Made by a program: the position numbers and the translations under genes. Shown in pieces: positions 28,801 through 36,504 of a stretch of 64,000 bases of DNA (its first letter is position 1; every line of letters starts with the position of its first letter). The notes below the pieces were generated by a model. That model ran no database searches and was not told where the DNA came from. It saw nothing but the letters and a program-made list of their open reading frames with translations. The stretch is from Vibrio europaeus (GTDB lineage: Bacteria > Pseudomonadota > Gammaproteobacteria > Enterobacterales > Vibrionaceae). Location of the stretch: positions 1,116,001-1,180,000 of the forward strand of contig NZ_LUAX01000007.1 in NCBI RefSeq assembly GCF_001695575.1, read 5' to 3'.

Positions 28801-31800
28801 AAGTTCAAGGTCAATGTCACCGCGACAGATGGGGACAATGATACCTCTGTAGCCCCTCTTGATATCACGATCACTGACCGTGAAGCTCGCCCTATTGCAC
28901 TTAAAGTGACGACTTTCGAAGATGCAGGTCGCGACAGCAGTATCAATTATGCCTCCGGTGATGAACCCGCTTGGGAAAACGCTCAAGACAACCAAGCAGG
29001 TCTACCAAATGAGCCTGCTAAGGTCTCTTTGTCAGTTAATCTTTTTGATAGAGATAACGCCGAAGACATTGGTCAATTAACGATTAAAGCGGGTAATCAT
29101 CGTGGCACTTTCTACTATGAAGAAAATGGTGTGTTCCACGAGCTTAAGGCAGACGCTAATGGCGACATTATTTTTGATGGCACCGTGCTACAGCAAAGCT
29201 TTACGCAAAGTGGTAACAACACAATAGCGACAATCGATAACCTCTATTTTGTTCCAGATCGCAACTACTCAACCGGTAATGGCGGCGTTCGCATTAACTA
29301 TCAATTGCAAATCGACAATAATGGTTCTGCTGATCACACCGTCGATTCAAACTTCAGGATTGAAGTAGAAAGTGTTGCAGATATTGCAACGTGGAACGAC
29401 AGTCGTAGCACTTATCAATATCAAGTGGAAGAGGATGGTGACAATGTACGCATCCAACTTCGCGCTGAAACTCAAGATACGAGTAGACCAGAGACGATCA
29501 CTTACGAGCTGAAAGTCACGGACGGTGAAGGACACTTTGAGTTGCTTGATCGTAATGGTGATCCGATAACGCCTGCTAACGGTGTCTATACCATTTCGGC
29601 CCAAGACATCAACCGTATTCAGGTTAATCCAGCAGATAACTACTCGGGTCAAATTCGATTTGAAGCAACTGCGGTAACGACTGAACGATCTAACCCGTAT
29701 AACGATGGCACCCTCAATAAGGGAAGTGCGCGCTCTGAGCCTAAAGAAATCATTATAGACGTCACTCCAGATGCCGATATGGGCAGCTTTAGTGTCAACC
29801 GTATCCAAATTAACGAAGATAATATCGCTGATCCAGATTACACCGGAACTGGACCAAACCACGAACCTTTCACGCTTAATGAAGTCATCACGATGAACCC
29901 TTCGGTTGATACTGACGGATCTGAGACTCTGCATGTACGCATTTCAGGAATTACGGAAGGCGCAAGTTTGGTTTGGGTTGGCTCTGGTACAAGTCAAATT
30001 ACGACTGTGACGGTCAATGGCGTGATATACCAAGAAATTCCTTATGACCAGCTTGGCAATGTGGAAGTGGTTCCTGATCTGCACAGTAATGTAGACTTCA
30101 AGTTTGATGTAACGGGTGTAGTTAAGGATACTGCCAACCTATCGGGTAATGTGGTTCATGTTGATGAAGCGATTATGGGCACCAAAACCGTTAACGTTGC
30201 GGTTAAGGGTGTCGCTGATACGCCTGAGAACAACACGGGCAACTCAGCCGACTGGAAAGAGTTTACCGATGGCAGCACCTCAGGTGTAGAAACAACGATT
30301 GATGAGAATGGTTCAGCAGAGATTAAGTTCTCGGTAGAATCTGGAGAGTTTGCCCAGCGTCCGGCGGATAATTCTGAGTCGATTACTGTTCTTTTGTCCA
30401 ACATACCAGATGGTGTGGTGATAGAAGACGCCAGTGGCAATGCAGTGAACTTAAACTTCACGGGTTATGACTCAAATGGTCAACCAATCTATGAAGCGAA
30501 TATCACCAACCTAGGAGCAGGATCTAACTCAGGTATTGTGATTAGACCGGCTTCGTCTTCTACAGAAAATATCCATATCAAAGAGACCATAATCGTCACG
30601 GAAAATGATGGACACTCTAAGAGCTTTGAGCGTGAGATTCGCGTTAAAGTTCAACCGGTTATTGATACGCCAGATGACTACAAAAACACATCGGTGGGTG
30701 ATGAAGATACGCCAATCGACATTAAATGGCACCCTAAGTTAGGCCAAGGCTATACCGATACTGATGAACACGTAACGTCGATTAAAATCAGCGGTATTCC
30801 TGATGGCTCAACGGTTTATGTTGATGGTCAAGCCGTAACAGTAACCAATGGTAGTATTGAGGTTGTTCCAAGTGCGGGTCAATCTCCAGAGGCATTTACT
30901 CAAGCAGCCCTGCAAAATGGCTTCATCCAGATAACTCCTCCGAAGGACTCAAGTACTAACTTTGATCTGCAAACGACGATTGAGATAGAAGAAGTCAATC
31001 ACGAGCATGCGATTGGTCAACCTACCGATGAAGTCGGTCGTGCTCAAGCAACACTCAATGGCACCATCACTGTTAAGGTGAATCCAGTCGTTGAGCCTGA
31101 AGATGCCAATAATAAGTTAGTTGTGGAAAATGAATCCGGTAAAGTGGTTGGTGATGATATTGCTAAAGCCGTTGCCAATAAAGATGGAGTGATTCAATTT
31201 ACTACGGATACCAACAAAGACGGCTTAACCGATGAGTTTGTTATTCGTTATCAAGAAACCGATGATTCAGGCCCTGTTGATGAGCCGAATGAACAGGTTA
31301 CCGAGATCGTCATTCAGTTTGACCCAGCCCAGTCTGCTGTGTTTGATCAATTGGTTGTGGAAGGCGCTTTGTATGAAGGCAATGGCCGTTGGGTCGTGAC
31401 TGATGAAGATAACTTTAAGATCAAGGCTCCGAACGGTTTAGATTACACACCTAATGATGCTGGTGACCCTAACGTCTTCAATGATATCAAGCTGAAAATT
31501 ATTACTCAGGTTGTCGATATTGGTGATGATGGCAGCAAGCAAAGTGCTGCGGAAACGCGTGAGACAGACGTTACGCTTTCATTCCCTGAACACGTGAGCG
31601 GTAATGAATATGAAGCGGGCACTATTGATATTGTCGATAACAGTGTCATTACTGGTAGCGAAGATACCGTGATAGATTTGGGTAATCAGCTTAAACCGGT
31701 AATTTCAGTCACCTCGCATGATGGCCATGAAGACATCATTACGATTGTCATCGACAGTACAGTGACAGTAGGCGGCCAGAACTTCACGATAGGTGTTGGT

Positions 31801-34800
31801 GGGTCTAACGTTGACTTTACCAATGGAAAATATGTCTTTAAGGCAACGCTTACCGCGAGCGGAGACATTGAAGGACTTGATGGGCTAACCATTACCCCAC
31901 CTAAAGATTATTCCGGTGACTTCAAGCTACCTCTGACCGTGATTACCACAGACAAGGTATCTGGTGATGAGGTTTCGAAACCAGAGTCAGTCATCATCAA
32001 AGTTGATCCTATCGCAGATGTTAAAGATGGGGCAAATCCAGAGCCAGAGATCACGTTAGAGGTGAAAGGCTCACTGGATGACTCAATGAACCCGATTGAT
32101 CAAGACGGTCAGGGTGGGCCGGATAAAGTTGGCTACGAAGATAGTTACATTCAACTCGATCTTGGTTATGACATCGCTGATAAAGTGACGGGCGTTGAAG
32201 GTGGTAACGAAGTGCTCTCTTCTGTGACGCTAACTTTGGCGGACACAACGATTGGCGAATTTTATGACCAAGCAGGGACGAGTTTAGGAACATCAGTAAC
32301 CTTTACTCAGGCTCAGATCGACGCAGGAGCGCTAGACAATATCTTGTTTAGGCCGAAAGCGAACTACCCAACGGGCAACGATGACAACAAAGTCACGATC
32401 AACGTAACAGGTACAGTCACCGACACCGCGACATTTAACGAGCTAGGCACATCCTCTAGCCATTCAGATAGTTTCACGACTAGTGTTAGCTTTGAGGTGA
32501 CGCCTGTAGTGGACGAAGTGAAGGTGACAGGGCCGGGAACTGATCCTAGCCAAACCATCGAGATTACGGGCAATGAAGACGAAGCCATTTCGCTTGGTAA
32601 CTCCGGTGCAGTCTCCATCGAACTGACCGATATTGATGGTTCAGAATCGTTTGTGTCGATCAAGTTTACCGATGTACCAGATGGCTTCTTGCTTATTGCT
32701 GATCCATCTAGCGGCTACACAGTGAAAAACAACGGCAATGGCGAGTGGAGCGTTAAAGTCCCTGCTGGTACAACAGATACTCTCGACTTAAGTACGATAT
32801 CAGTGCAACCACCTAAGCACTTTAGTGGTAGCGCTGAGTTTGGCGTGGCGGTCTTTACTCAGGAATCGTTACTTGGCGTACCCACTGCAGCGAAAAACTT
32901 GCCTAACTTCAAGCTTACGGTTAACCCTGTTGGTGATATTGTCGATACTGATCCTACAGATTCGGCAACGGGCTCTGAAGGTCAGAATATCGATATTGCC
33001 ATTAACGCTTCCGTGATTGATAAAGCGATGTCCGCGTCAGGAACTGGTACATATACCGAGAACGCGCCGGAAACGATTCGTGTGGAAGTGACCAATGTTC
33101 CTCAAGATGCGAAGATCTTCTACCCTGATGGGACGACTCTCGCGAGTTACGATCCAGTAACTAAGGTGTGGACGCTAGATATCCCGGCGCAGCAGCTCGA
33201 TAAGATCGTGTTTAACTCAGGTGAACACAACAGCGACACAGGCAATGCTTTAGGTATCGATGGACCGATTCATATTGCTGTGCAGTCGGTTGATAATGGC
33301 GCATTCGGGCCTAAATCTGAGTTTGATGTCGATTTAGTTGTTGACCCCATCAATGATCAACCTACTTTCGCGAACGTTGTAAACCTCGAAACGTCGGAAG
33401 ATGTTGCAGGTGGTTTAGCGGTCAACCAGTTGTCTATTGCTGATGTTGATGCAACTTACGATGACCCTAATGCGACTTACACGCTCACTTTGCAAGTCGA
33501 TAAAGGCACGCTTGAGTTTGTTAATGATGCGAATGTTAACTTTACTCTTGCTCCTGATGGCAGTCTTGTCGCGACAGGTAAGTTGGCGGATATCAATGCT
33601 GCGATTGCTGCGGGTAAAGTCATCTTTAAACCAGATGCTGACAGTAACGATATCAACTCGGGTGGCCCTGTCACGGTGACAGCGACAGTGGATGATGGTG
33701 GCAACAATGGTGCAATCGACCCAGGCGATAGCAGCACTTCATCGACCAATCAAACCACATTCTTGATCAACGTAACAGAAGTCAATGATGCGCCAGAGCC
33801 GAAAGATTTCAACTTGGCTGATCTGCCGGAAGAGGGCAGCATAACCATCAACGTGCAAGATCTTATTGATGGAACCTTCGACAAGGAAGGTGACACCATT
33901 AGTGTTGAAAGCCTTACTCTAGTCGAAGGCCAAGGTACTTTGACACAGCAGGGGGGTAACTGGGTATTTGAAGCGGCTAAAGACTACAATGGTCCAGTGA
34001 AAATCAGCTATGTTGTCAAAGATGACGGCACGACCAATGGTCAACCGGATCACCTGACAGGAAGCGCGGAAATAAACTTTGATGTGACGCCTGTTAACGA
34101 CAAACCAGTACTGGACATTGACGACATCACTTCATTGATAGACGAAGCACCGAGCCAACAGCTCAGTGGAATTAATGTTTCGGATGTCGACTATGTCGGG
34201 GCGTCTGCTAATGACTTGATGACCGTGACACTCAATGTGGATTACGGAAAACTGTCGCTCGTATTGCCTGCGGGCTCGGGTGTGACGGCTACTGGAGAAG
34301 GAAGCAGCACACTAACGCTATCAGGAACTCTTGCGGATCTTAATGCGCTACTTGATACACCGACAAGCACAACAGGTGTGTTTATTGACGCAAGTTTAGC
34401 GCCTTCAAACACCATTGCGCTTGATGTGACCGCTAAAGATAGTTGGAACCCGTCAGGTCTCCGATTAGAAGCCGAACCTAAGCACTATGACATTACGGTT
34501 AACCCAGTGGCGAATGCGCCAACACTGGCATTTGACAGCAAATATGCTTTCAACAAGAACATTACCGCGACTCAAAGTGCCAGCACTAGCGGTATTGCGG
34601 TACTGGGTATTATGGCAGCACTAACCGACACCACAGAAGCGCTCACTTTAGAAGTTAAAGATGTGCCTCCAGGTGCGACGTTGGAAAGCACCAACGGCAC
34701 AGTTTCTTTTGAAAATGGTGTGTGGCATGTGTCGCAGGATGCGATTGACACATTGACGGTGAAAGGGGTTACGGTAGGCGATCATACTTTGCATATTACC

Positions 34801-35457
34801 GCTGTGTCGGAAGAGCTTGATGGCAATGGCCAACCTCTAGATAGAGCAGAGTCAGTTAACCATATCGCGATCGACCTTAATGTGGTAGATAACGTCACTG
34901 CGTTAGAGATTAACAAGTCATCGCAAACGGAAGCCGTACACCTTGATGGTAGTGGTTCTAATAGTACGCTAACAGGTGGCAGTGGCGACGACCTACTGGT
35001 TGGTGGAGCAGGCAATGATACTCTCATCGGTGGTGCAGGAGACGACACGTTAATGGGTGGTGAAGGCAATGACATCTTAGAAGGTGGTCTTGGCTCCGAT
35101 ATTCTTGTGGGTGGCACAGGAATGGATACCTTTGTTTGGAACGAAATTGATGATGGTTCACTTGATACGATCAAAGATTTCAGTGTCAGCGAAGGTGATA
35201 AAATCGATTTGCGTGAAGTACTTCCTGAGCTGAAATCAGGCTCTCTCGATATGGATACTCTGCTTGAACACCTAGAAGTAAAAGTGGATGGAGACAATGT
35301 CGAATTACATGTTCACCCTGCGGGAGAAGGGACTCAAGATCAAGGCATTTTGGTTGAGAACCTTGTACATCAGCTAGATAGTGGCTTTAGTGGCATGTCT
35401 CATGAAGATATGGTCTCTTCACTACTGCAACACGTTATGGTGCATGACAACAACTAG
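22825..35457 (+). CDS. Giant type I-secreted RTX adhesin with N-terminal retention module (LapA-type)
   Basis: A 4210-residue acidic, Cys-poor surface adhesin with no Sec signal. Residues 1-135 form the retention module of LapA-type adhesins (AIVKEVSGDVVAVKPDGSAKK, then VVVGDTIPGGEI), ending with the TAAG motif (122-125), where a LapG-type protease would cut. Then come a divergent first extender unit, four near-identical 270-residue repeats (residues 499-1578), and a long series of diverse Ig/cadherin-like domains recognisable by endings such as V-V-V-DGDGD and KVNPV. The C-terminus has RTX nonapeptides from 4051 (GGSGDDLLV...) and a type I secretion signal of the VC_A0849 type (DTFVWNEIDDG, TIKDFSVSEGDKIDL). 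No exporter genes lie in the window. A TAGGAGA ribosome site precedes the ATG, and a strong terminator follows. Confidence 0.9.
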   Translation: MDVEVIRQAAIVKEVSGDVVAVKPDGSAKKVVVGDTIPGGEIVITANHSTILMESSEAAINLDANTLATEDDLGGWGVAPIAGEVNFDLAQLGDGAISEDELAAIQDAILAGADPTELLEATAAGAGAAGSANGGFVTIEYNGTEVLASTFFETSGFSTDSTEQVDDEIRPITFADGGQSISESLTEGSLSGGTYPQSVTSSVTIFAADLSLDPTSFVPEPLSLASLLSELNSDITSNGESVTFTYNATTNTITGVDGDGNPVLTIDIDAASVGRDVGLELTTTILQPIDHTPSVGGGQVAFTGDQITVSFEITGTDTGGNSIQAPIDAQVTIGDGADPSVANITEANVYEAGLGDGSKVGDTSINASGTITFAAGSDDVTQVQIDVDAFNSSQQTSPITSQGQTIVLEAVAGQPGVYVGFITLDGNRVDVLRVTLNDVVKAGTDTSPTFNAGYSIELLEEIDHPLQGQDSLSISLPVFATDADNDQSARSNLVVNVGDDIQVVTDGSISVVEPTVGQSAQSNEIDVITEAGADQGKVSTVTFDGQSINFNENQTEYPVTDGKLVVSADGKISFIPNSNVDHSTSEEVKHTIVVTVTDKDGDTLTSNVELTIKDGADPVINAIDQANVYEAGLTDGSRVGDTVTTATGDISFTTGSDTVVAMKVDVAEFNRTSTLESAGQKVVLEEITGPNGEFTGQYAGYITQNGVKVEVLNVTLDQSNLGKYTVTLSQEVDHGAQGMDSLAVNVPVYAVDQDNDNSANVNLKVNIGDDIQVVTDGSLSVVEPTIGQSAQSNEIDVITEAGADQGKVSTVTFDGQSINFNENQTEYPVTDGKLVVSADGKISFIPNSNVDHSASEEIKHTIVVTVKDSDGDELTSTVDLTIKDGADPVINTIDQANVYEAGLTDGSKVGDTVTTATGDISFTTGSDTVVAMKVDVAEFNRTSTLESAGQKVVLEEITGPNGEFTGQYAGYITQNGVKVEVLNVTLDQSNLGKYTVTLSEEVDHGAQGMDSLAVNVPVYAVDKDNDNSANVNLKVNIGDDIQVVTDGSLSVVEPTIGQSAQSNEIDVITEAGADQGKVSTVTFDGQNINFNENQTEYPVTDGKLVVSADGKISFIPNSNVDHSASEEVKHTIVVTVKDSDGDTLTSNVELTIKDGADPVITNITQANVYEAGLTDGSQVGDKTTTATGDISFTTGSDTVVAMKVDVAEFNRTSTLESAGQKVVLEEITGPNGEFTGQYAGYITQNGVKVEVLNVTLDQSNLGKYTVTLSQEVDHGAQGMDSLAVNVPVYAVDKDNDNSANVNLKVNIGDDIQVVTDGSISVVEPTIGQSAQSNEIDVITEAGADQGKVSTVTFDGQSINFSENQTEYPVTDGKLVVSADGKISFIPNSDVDHSGSEEVKHTIVVTVKDSDGDELTSTVDLTIKDGADPVINTIDQANVYEAGLTDGSKVGDTETTATGDISFTTGSDTVVAMKVDVAEFNRTSTLESAGQKVVLEEITGPNGEFTGQYAGYITQNGVKVEVLKVALDQSNLGKYTVTLSQEVDHGAQGMDSLAVNVPVYAVDKDNDNSANVNLKVNIGDDTATIDGFKIGSKFSVNEDDTSSGSSPGSATATGSFITTEGADTVVKYELVNINTTENGLKSGGFDVDITKQTGTSDPAIYQGKANGELVFTLELNSDGSYTYTQIKALDHAPGSDSLTVPFDVVAIDRDGDVSPSVPLSIEVKDDKPILTGTTGEKVVDEDDLSGIGSDQSQDTQISGNFVVNEGADGVVEYELVDADNTLNGLESGGESLEWAAVSNSGTVFTYTAQTTSGVPVFTIKFDTSDNSYTFNLLKPLDHPDGDGQNSLDINFKVKATDFDGDESGVITLPIQVTDDIPQLTGQSITRIEGQNFGGSKVDMFADETDKGADNAALTKIEGTTDANGAEIVFGGPRGTYLDSVDLRDGRQNVRVYEQTDDGNGGTDTRQLGILRINSNGEIEFRATNYLEHNGDEIKFKVNVTATDGDNDTSVAPLDITITDREARPIALKVTTFEDAGRDSSINYASGDEPAWENAQDNQAGLPNEPAKVSLSVNLFDRDNAEDIGQLTIKAGNHRGTFYYEENGVFHELKADANGDIIFDGTVLQQSFTQSGNNTIATIDNLYFVPDRNYSTGNGGVRINYQLQIDNNGSADHTVDSNFRIEVESVADIATWNDSRSTYQYQVEEDGDNVRIQLRAETQDTSRPETITYELKVTDGEGHFELLDRNGDPITPANGVYTISAQDINRIQVNPADNYSGQIRFEATAVTTERSNPYNDGTLNKGSARSEPKEIIIDVTPDADMGSFSVNRIQINEDNIADPDYTGTGPNHEPFTLNEVITMNPSVDTDGSETLHVRISGITEGASLVWVGSGTSQITTVTVNGVIYQEIPYDQLGNVEVVPDLHSNVDFKFDVTGVVKDTANLSGNVVHVDEAIMGTKTVNVAVKGVADTPENNTGNSADWKEFTDGSTSGVETTIDENGSAEIKFSVESGEFAQRPADNSESITVLLSNIPDGVVIEDASGNAVNLNFTGYDSNGQPIYEANITNLGAGSNSGIVIRPASSSTENIHIKETIIVTENDGHSKSFEREIRVKVQPVIDTPDDYKNTSVGDEDTPIDIKWHPKLGQGYTDTDEHVTSIKISGIPDGSTVYVDGQAVTVTNGSIEVVPSAGQSPEAFTQAALQNGFIQITPPKDSSTNFDLQTTIEIEEVNHEHAIGQPTDEVGRAQATLNGTITVKVNPVVEPEDANNKLVVENESGKVVGDDIAKAVANKDGVIQFTTDTNKDGLTDEFVIRYQETDDSGPVDEPNEQVTEIVIQFDPAQSAVFDQLVVEGALYEGNGRWVVTDEDNFKIKAPNGLDYTPNDAGDPNVFNDIKLKIITQVVDIGDDGSKQSAAETRETDVTLSFPEHVSGNEYEAGTIDIVDNSVITGSEDTVIDLGNQLKPVISVTSHDGHEDIITIVIDSTVTVGGQNFTIGVGGSNVDFTNGKYVFKATLTASGDIEGLDGLTITPPKDYSGDFKLPLTVITTDKVSGDEVSKPESVIIKVDPIADVKDGANPEPEITLEVKGSLDDSMNPIDQDGQGGPDKVGYEDSYIQLDLGYDIADKVTGVEGGNEVLSSVTLTLADTTIGEFYDQAGTSLGTSVTFTQAQIDAGALDNILFRPKANYPTGNDDNKVTINVTGTVTDTATFNELGTSSSHSDSFTTSVSFEVTPVVDEVKVTGPGTDPSQTIEITGNEDEAISLGNSGAVSIELTDIDGSESFVSIKFTDVPDGFLLIADPSSGYTVKNNGNGEWSVKVPAGTTDTLDLSTISVQPPKHFSGSAEFGVAVFTQESLLGVPTAAKNLPNFKLTVNPVGDIVDTDPTDSATGSEGQNIDIAINASVIDKAMSASGTGTYTENAPETIRVEVTNVPQDAKIFYPDGTTLASYDPVTKVWTLDIPAQQLDKIVFNSGEHNSDTGNALGIDGPIHIAVQSVDNGAFGPKSEFDVDLVVDPINDQPTFANVVNLETSEDVAGGLAVNQLSIADVDATYDDPNATYTLTLQVDKGTLEFVNDANVNFTLAPDGSLVATGKLADINAAIAAGKVIFKPDADSNDINSGGPVTVTATVDDGGNNGAIDPGDSSTSSTNQTTFLINVTEVNDAPEPKDFNLADLPEEGSITINVQDLIDGTFDKEGDTISVESLTLVEGQGTLTQQGGNWVFEAAKDYNGPVKISYVVKDDGTTNGQPDHLTGSAEINFDVTPVNDKPVLDIDDITSLIDEAPSQQLSGINVSDVDYVGASANDLMTVTLNVDYGKLSLVLPAGSGVTATGEGSSTLTLSGTLADLNALLDTPTSTTGVFIDASLAPSNTIALDVTAKDSWNPSGLRLEAEPKHYDITVNPVANAPTLAFDSKYAFNKNITATQSASTSGIAVLGIMAALTDTTEALTLEVKDVPPGATLESTNGTVSFENGVWHVSQDAIDTLTVKGVTVGDHTLHITAVSEELDGNGQPLDRAESVNHIAIDLNVVDNVTALEINKSSQTEAVHLDGSGSNSTLTGGSGDDLLVGGAGNDTLIGGAGDDTLMGGEGNDILEGGLGSDILVGGTGMDTFVWNEIDDGSLDTIKDFSVSEGDKIDLREVLPELKSGSLDMDTLLEHLEVKVDGDNVELHVHPAGEGTQDQGILVENLVHQLDSGFSGMSHEDMVSSLLQHVMVHDNN
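23188..23199 (+). other. Predicted LapG-type periplasmic cleavage site (TAAG) in the adhesin
   Basis: These codons encode T-A-A-G (residues 122-125) at the end of the retention module, within LLEATAAGAGAAG. In LapA-type adhesins, the LapG Cys protease cuts between the two Ala residues when c-di-GMP is low, releasing the adhesin. LapG and LapD are not in this window. Confidence 0.65.
24319..27558 (+). repeat. Four tandem 810-bp coding repeats in the giant adhesin
   Basis: Units start at 24319, 25129, 25939 and 26749 and end at 27558, each beginning with codons for DDIQVVTDGS and each exactly 810 bases (270 codons). Stretches of DNA, including synonymous positions, are nearly identical between units, so recent duplication or gene conversion is likely. 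A divergent partial unit precedes them (about 23824-24318). Confidence 0.95.
34975..35130 (+). repeat. RTX nonapeptide repeats (calcium-binding)
   Basis: From residue 4051 the protein carries consecutive GGxGxDxLx-type nonapeptides (GGSGDDLLV, GGAGNDTLI, GGAGDDTLM, GGEGNDILE, GGLGSDILV). These bind calcium after export and fold the C-terminal end into a parallel beta-roll. Confidence 0.95.
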
Positions 35458-35491
35458 CGCCAACAGCCAGACGTTTCATGAATGATAAAAC

Positions 35492-35523
35492 AGTAACGCC
35501 CCTCATTAGGGGCGTTACTTTAT
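35492..35523 (+). terminator. Terminator after the giant adhesin gene
   Basis: A perfect 12-base stem: AGTAACGCCCCT (35492-35503), loop CATT, AGGGGCGTTACT (35508-35519), then TTTAT. It stands between the adhesin and the convergent TetR gene and may serve both directions. Confidence 0.9.
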
Positions 35524-35536
35524 CGATTTTTGTTAG

Positions 35537-36145
35537 CTACTTAGTTTTGTAGGTTGCGACAAAACTTGTCACTGCATGTTTAATTGCACGCTGAACTTCT
35601 TCACAGCTTGGAGGAGGCAAATGAGCCACTAATTGTGGCCAGAAAATCACCGCTTTAATACTGCCTAGGTATTGTTCTATAGCGATGGAAACATCAGAAA
35701 TGTCTAAAGCACCTGCTTCTATCCCTTGTTGTGCCCACTTTTGCAAACCATATGAATCTCCGAGAGACTTGTATCTAGACACTAAGACCTTTGAGGTTTC
35801 ATGGCAGCGAATACATTCAGCCATCACCAATCGTGCAGTAATTTGGTAGTCTTCATTGTTGATGTAACACATCTGCTTCAACGTCAATTCGGTTAATTGC
35901 TCTTCAATTGATACAGAAGGTTCAAATTCCACCTCACATTGGTCATCAAAGCGGCACATAAGTGTATCGACAATAACCTCAAATAAAGCCTCTTTGTTTG
36001 GGTAGTATTTGTAAAGCGTGCGCTTGGATACACCAGCATGCTTGGAGATACCCTCCATACTTGCTTGCTCAAAGCCCTTTTGAGAAAAAACCTCGATGGC
36101 CGATTTAATAATATCTTCTTGTTTTATATCGCTTCTTTTTACCAT
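35537..36145 (-). CDS. TetR/AcrR family transcriptional regulator
   Basis: A 202-residue repressor-type regulator. The N-terminal helix-turn-helix spans about residues 8-54 (IIKSAIEVFSQKGFEQASMEGISKHAGVS with KRTLYKYYPNKEALF as the recognition part). The ligand-binding C-terminal domain is helical and not informative about the inducer. A perfect 9-base inverted repeat lies 21-44 bases upstream of its ATG, so autoregulation is likely. TetR regulators of this kind often control a divergent efflux system. Here the next rightward gene is an MFS transporter, but it is 359 bases away and separated by a terminator-like hairpin. Confidence 0.88.
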   Translation of the reverse strand: MVKRSDIKQEDIIKSAIEVFSQKGFEQASMEGISKHAGVSKRTLYKYYPNKEALFEVIVDTLMCRFDDQCEVEFEPSVSIEEQLTELTLKQMCYINNEDYQITARLVMAECIRCHETSKVLVSRYKSLGDSYGLQKWAQQGIEAGALDISDVSIAIEQYLGSIKAVIFWPQLVAHLPPPSCEEVQRAIKHAVTSFVATYKTK

Positions 36146-36165
36146 GAGAAGTATCCAATAAGCTT

Positions 36166-36189
36166 AAAGTAAACAGGTTAGTTTACTTT
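36166..36189. promoter_or_regulatory. TetR-type operator
   Basis: AAAGTAAAC (36166-36174), 6-base spacer AGGTTA, GTTTACTTT (36181-36189): a perfect 9-base palindrome 21 bases upstream of the TetR start. A further half site, GTTTACTT, occurs near 36220. Position and symmetry make it the likely binding site of the adjacent regulator. Confidence 0.75.
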
Positions 36190-36504
36190 TGATTGGTAAT
36201 ATCTAAAGTATACACCATCGTTTACTTCCTAATAGTATTTAATCTTAGTGAGATGGGTGTTTAATGTCAAAAACGAGATTAACACAAGATATTGAAGGTC
36301 AGAGCAATAAGTTCAGCTGGTAAATACCAAACTTAGCTGTAAAAACTAGAATCATTAACTATCTCTTTTTAAATGCTTTTTCCTAAATCACCTGCAACTT
36401 GCAGGCTTTTTTTATATCTGCTCGATAAAGTCTTTTGTTTTGATTGATTCTTTGTATACTGGCTAAATAACAATTATGCAACAAGTTGGCCGAAGGAAAG
36501 TGGT
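36190..36504 (+). other. Gap with no recognised gene; terminator-like hairpin without an upstream gene
   Basis: This stretch is AT-rich. A 19-codon frame starting with ATG at 36264 (MSKTRLTQDIEGQSNKFSW) is the only small coding possibility and lacks a good ribosome site. At 36391-36405, CCTGCA-ACT-TGCAGG is followed by C and seven T bases: a rightward terminator with no annotated rightward gene before it. It may end a short transcript that begins near the TetR operator (a candidate sRNA or small-peptide gene), or be a leftover of a lost gene. Confidence 0.4.
36391..36413 (+). terminator. Orphan rightward terminator-like hairpin
   Basis: Six-base GC-rich stem CCTGCA/TGCAGG with a 3-base loop, followed by CTTTTTTT. 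No rightward coding gene ends within several hundred bases upstream. Confidence 0.6.

Noticed and set aside
28350..35297. Other antisense frames up to 195 codons across the adhesin gene
   Set aside because: Explained by the biased codon composition of the long sense gene; no start signals or protein families.
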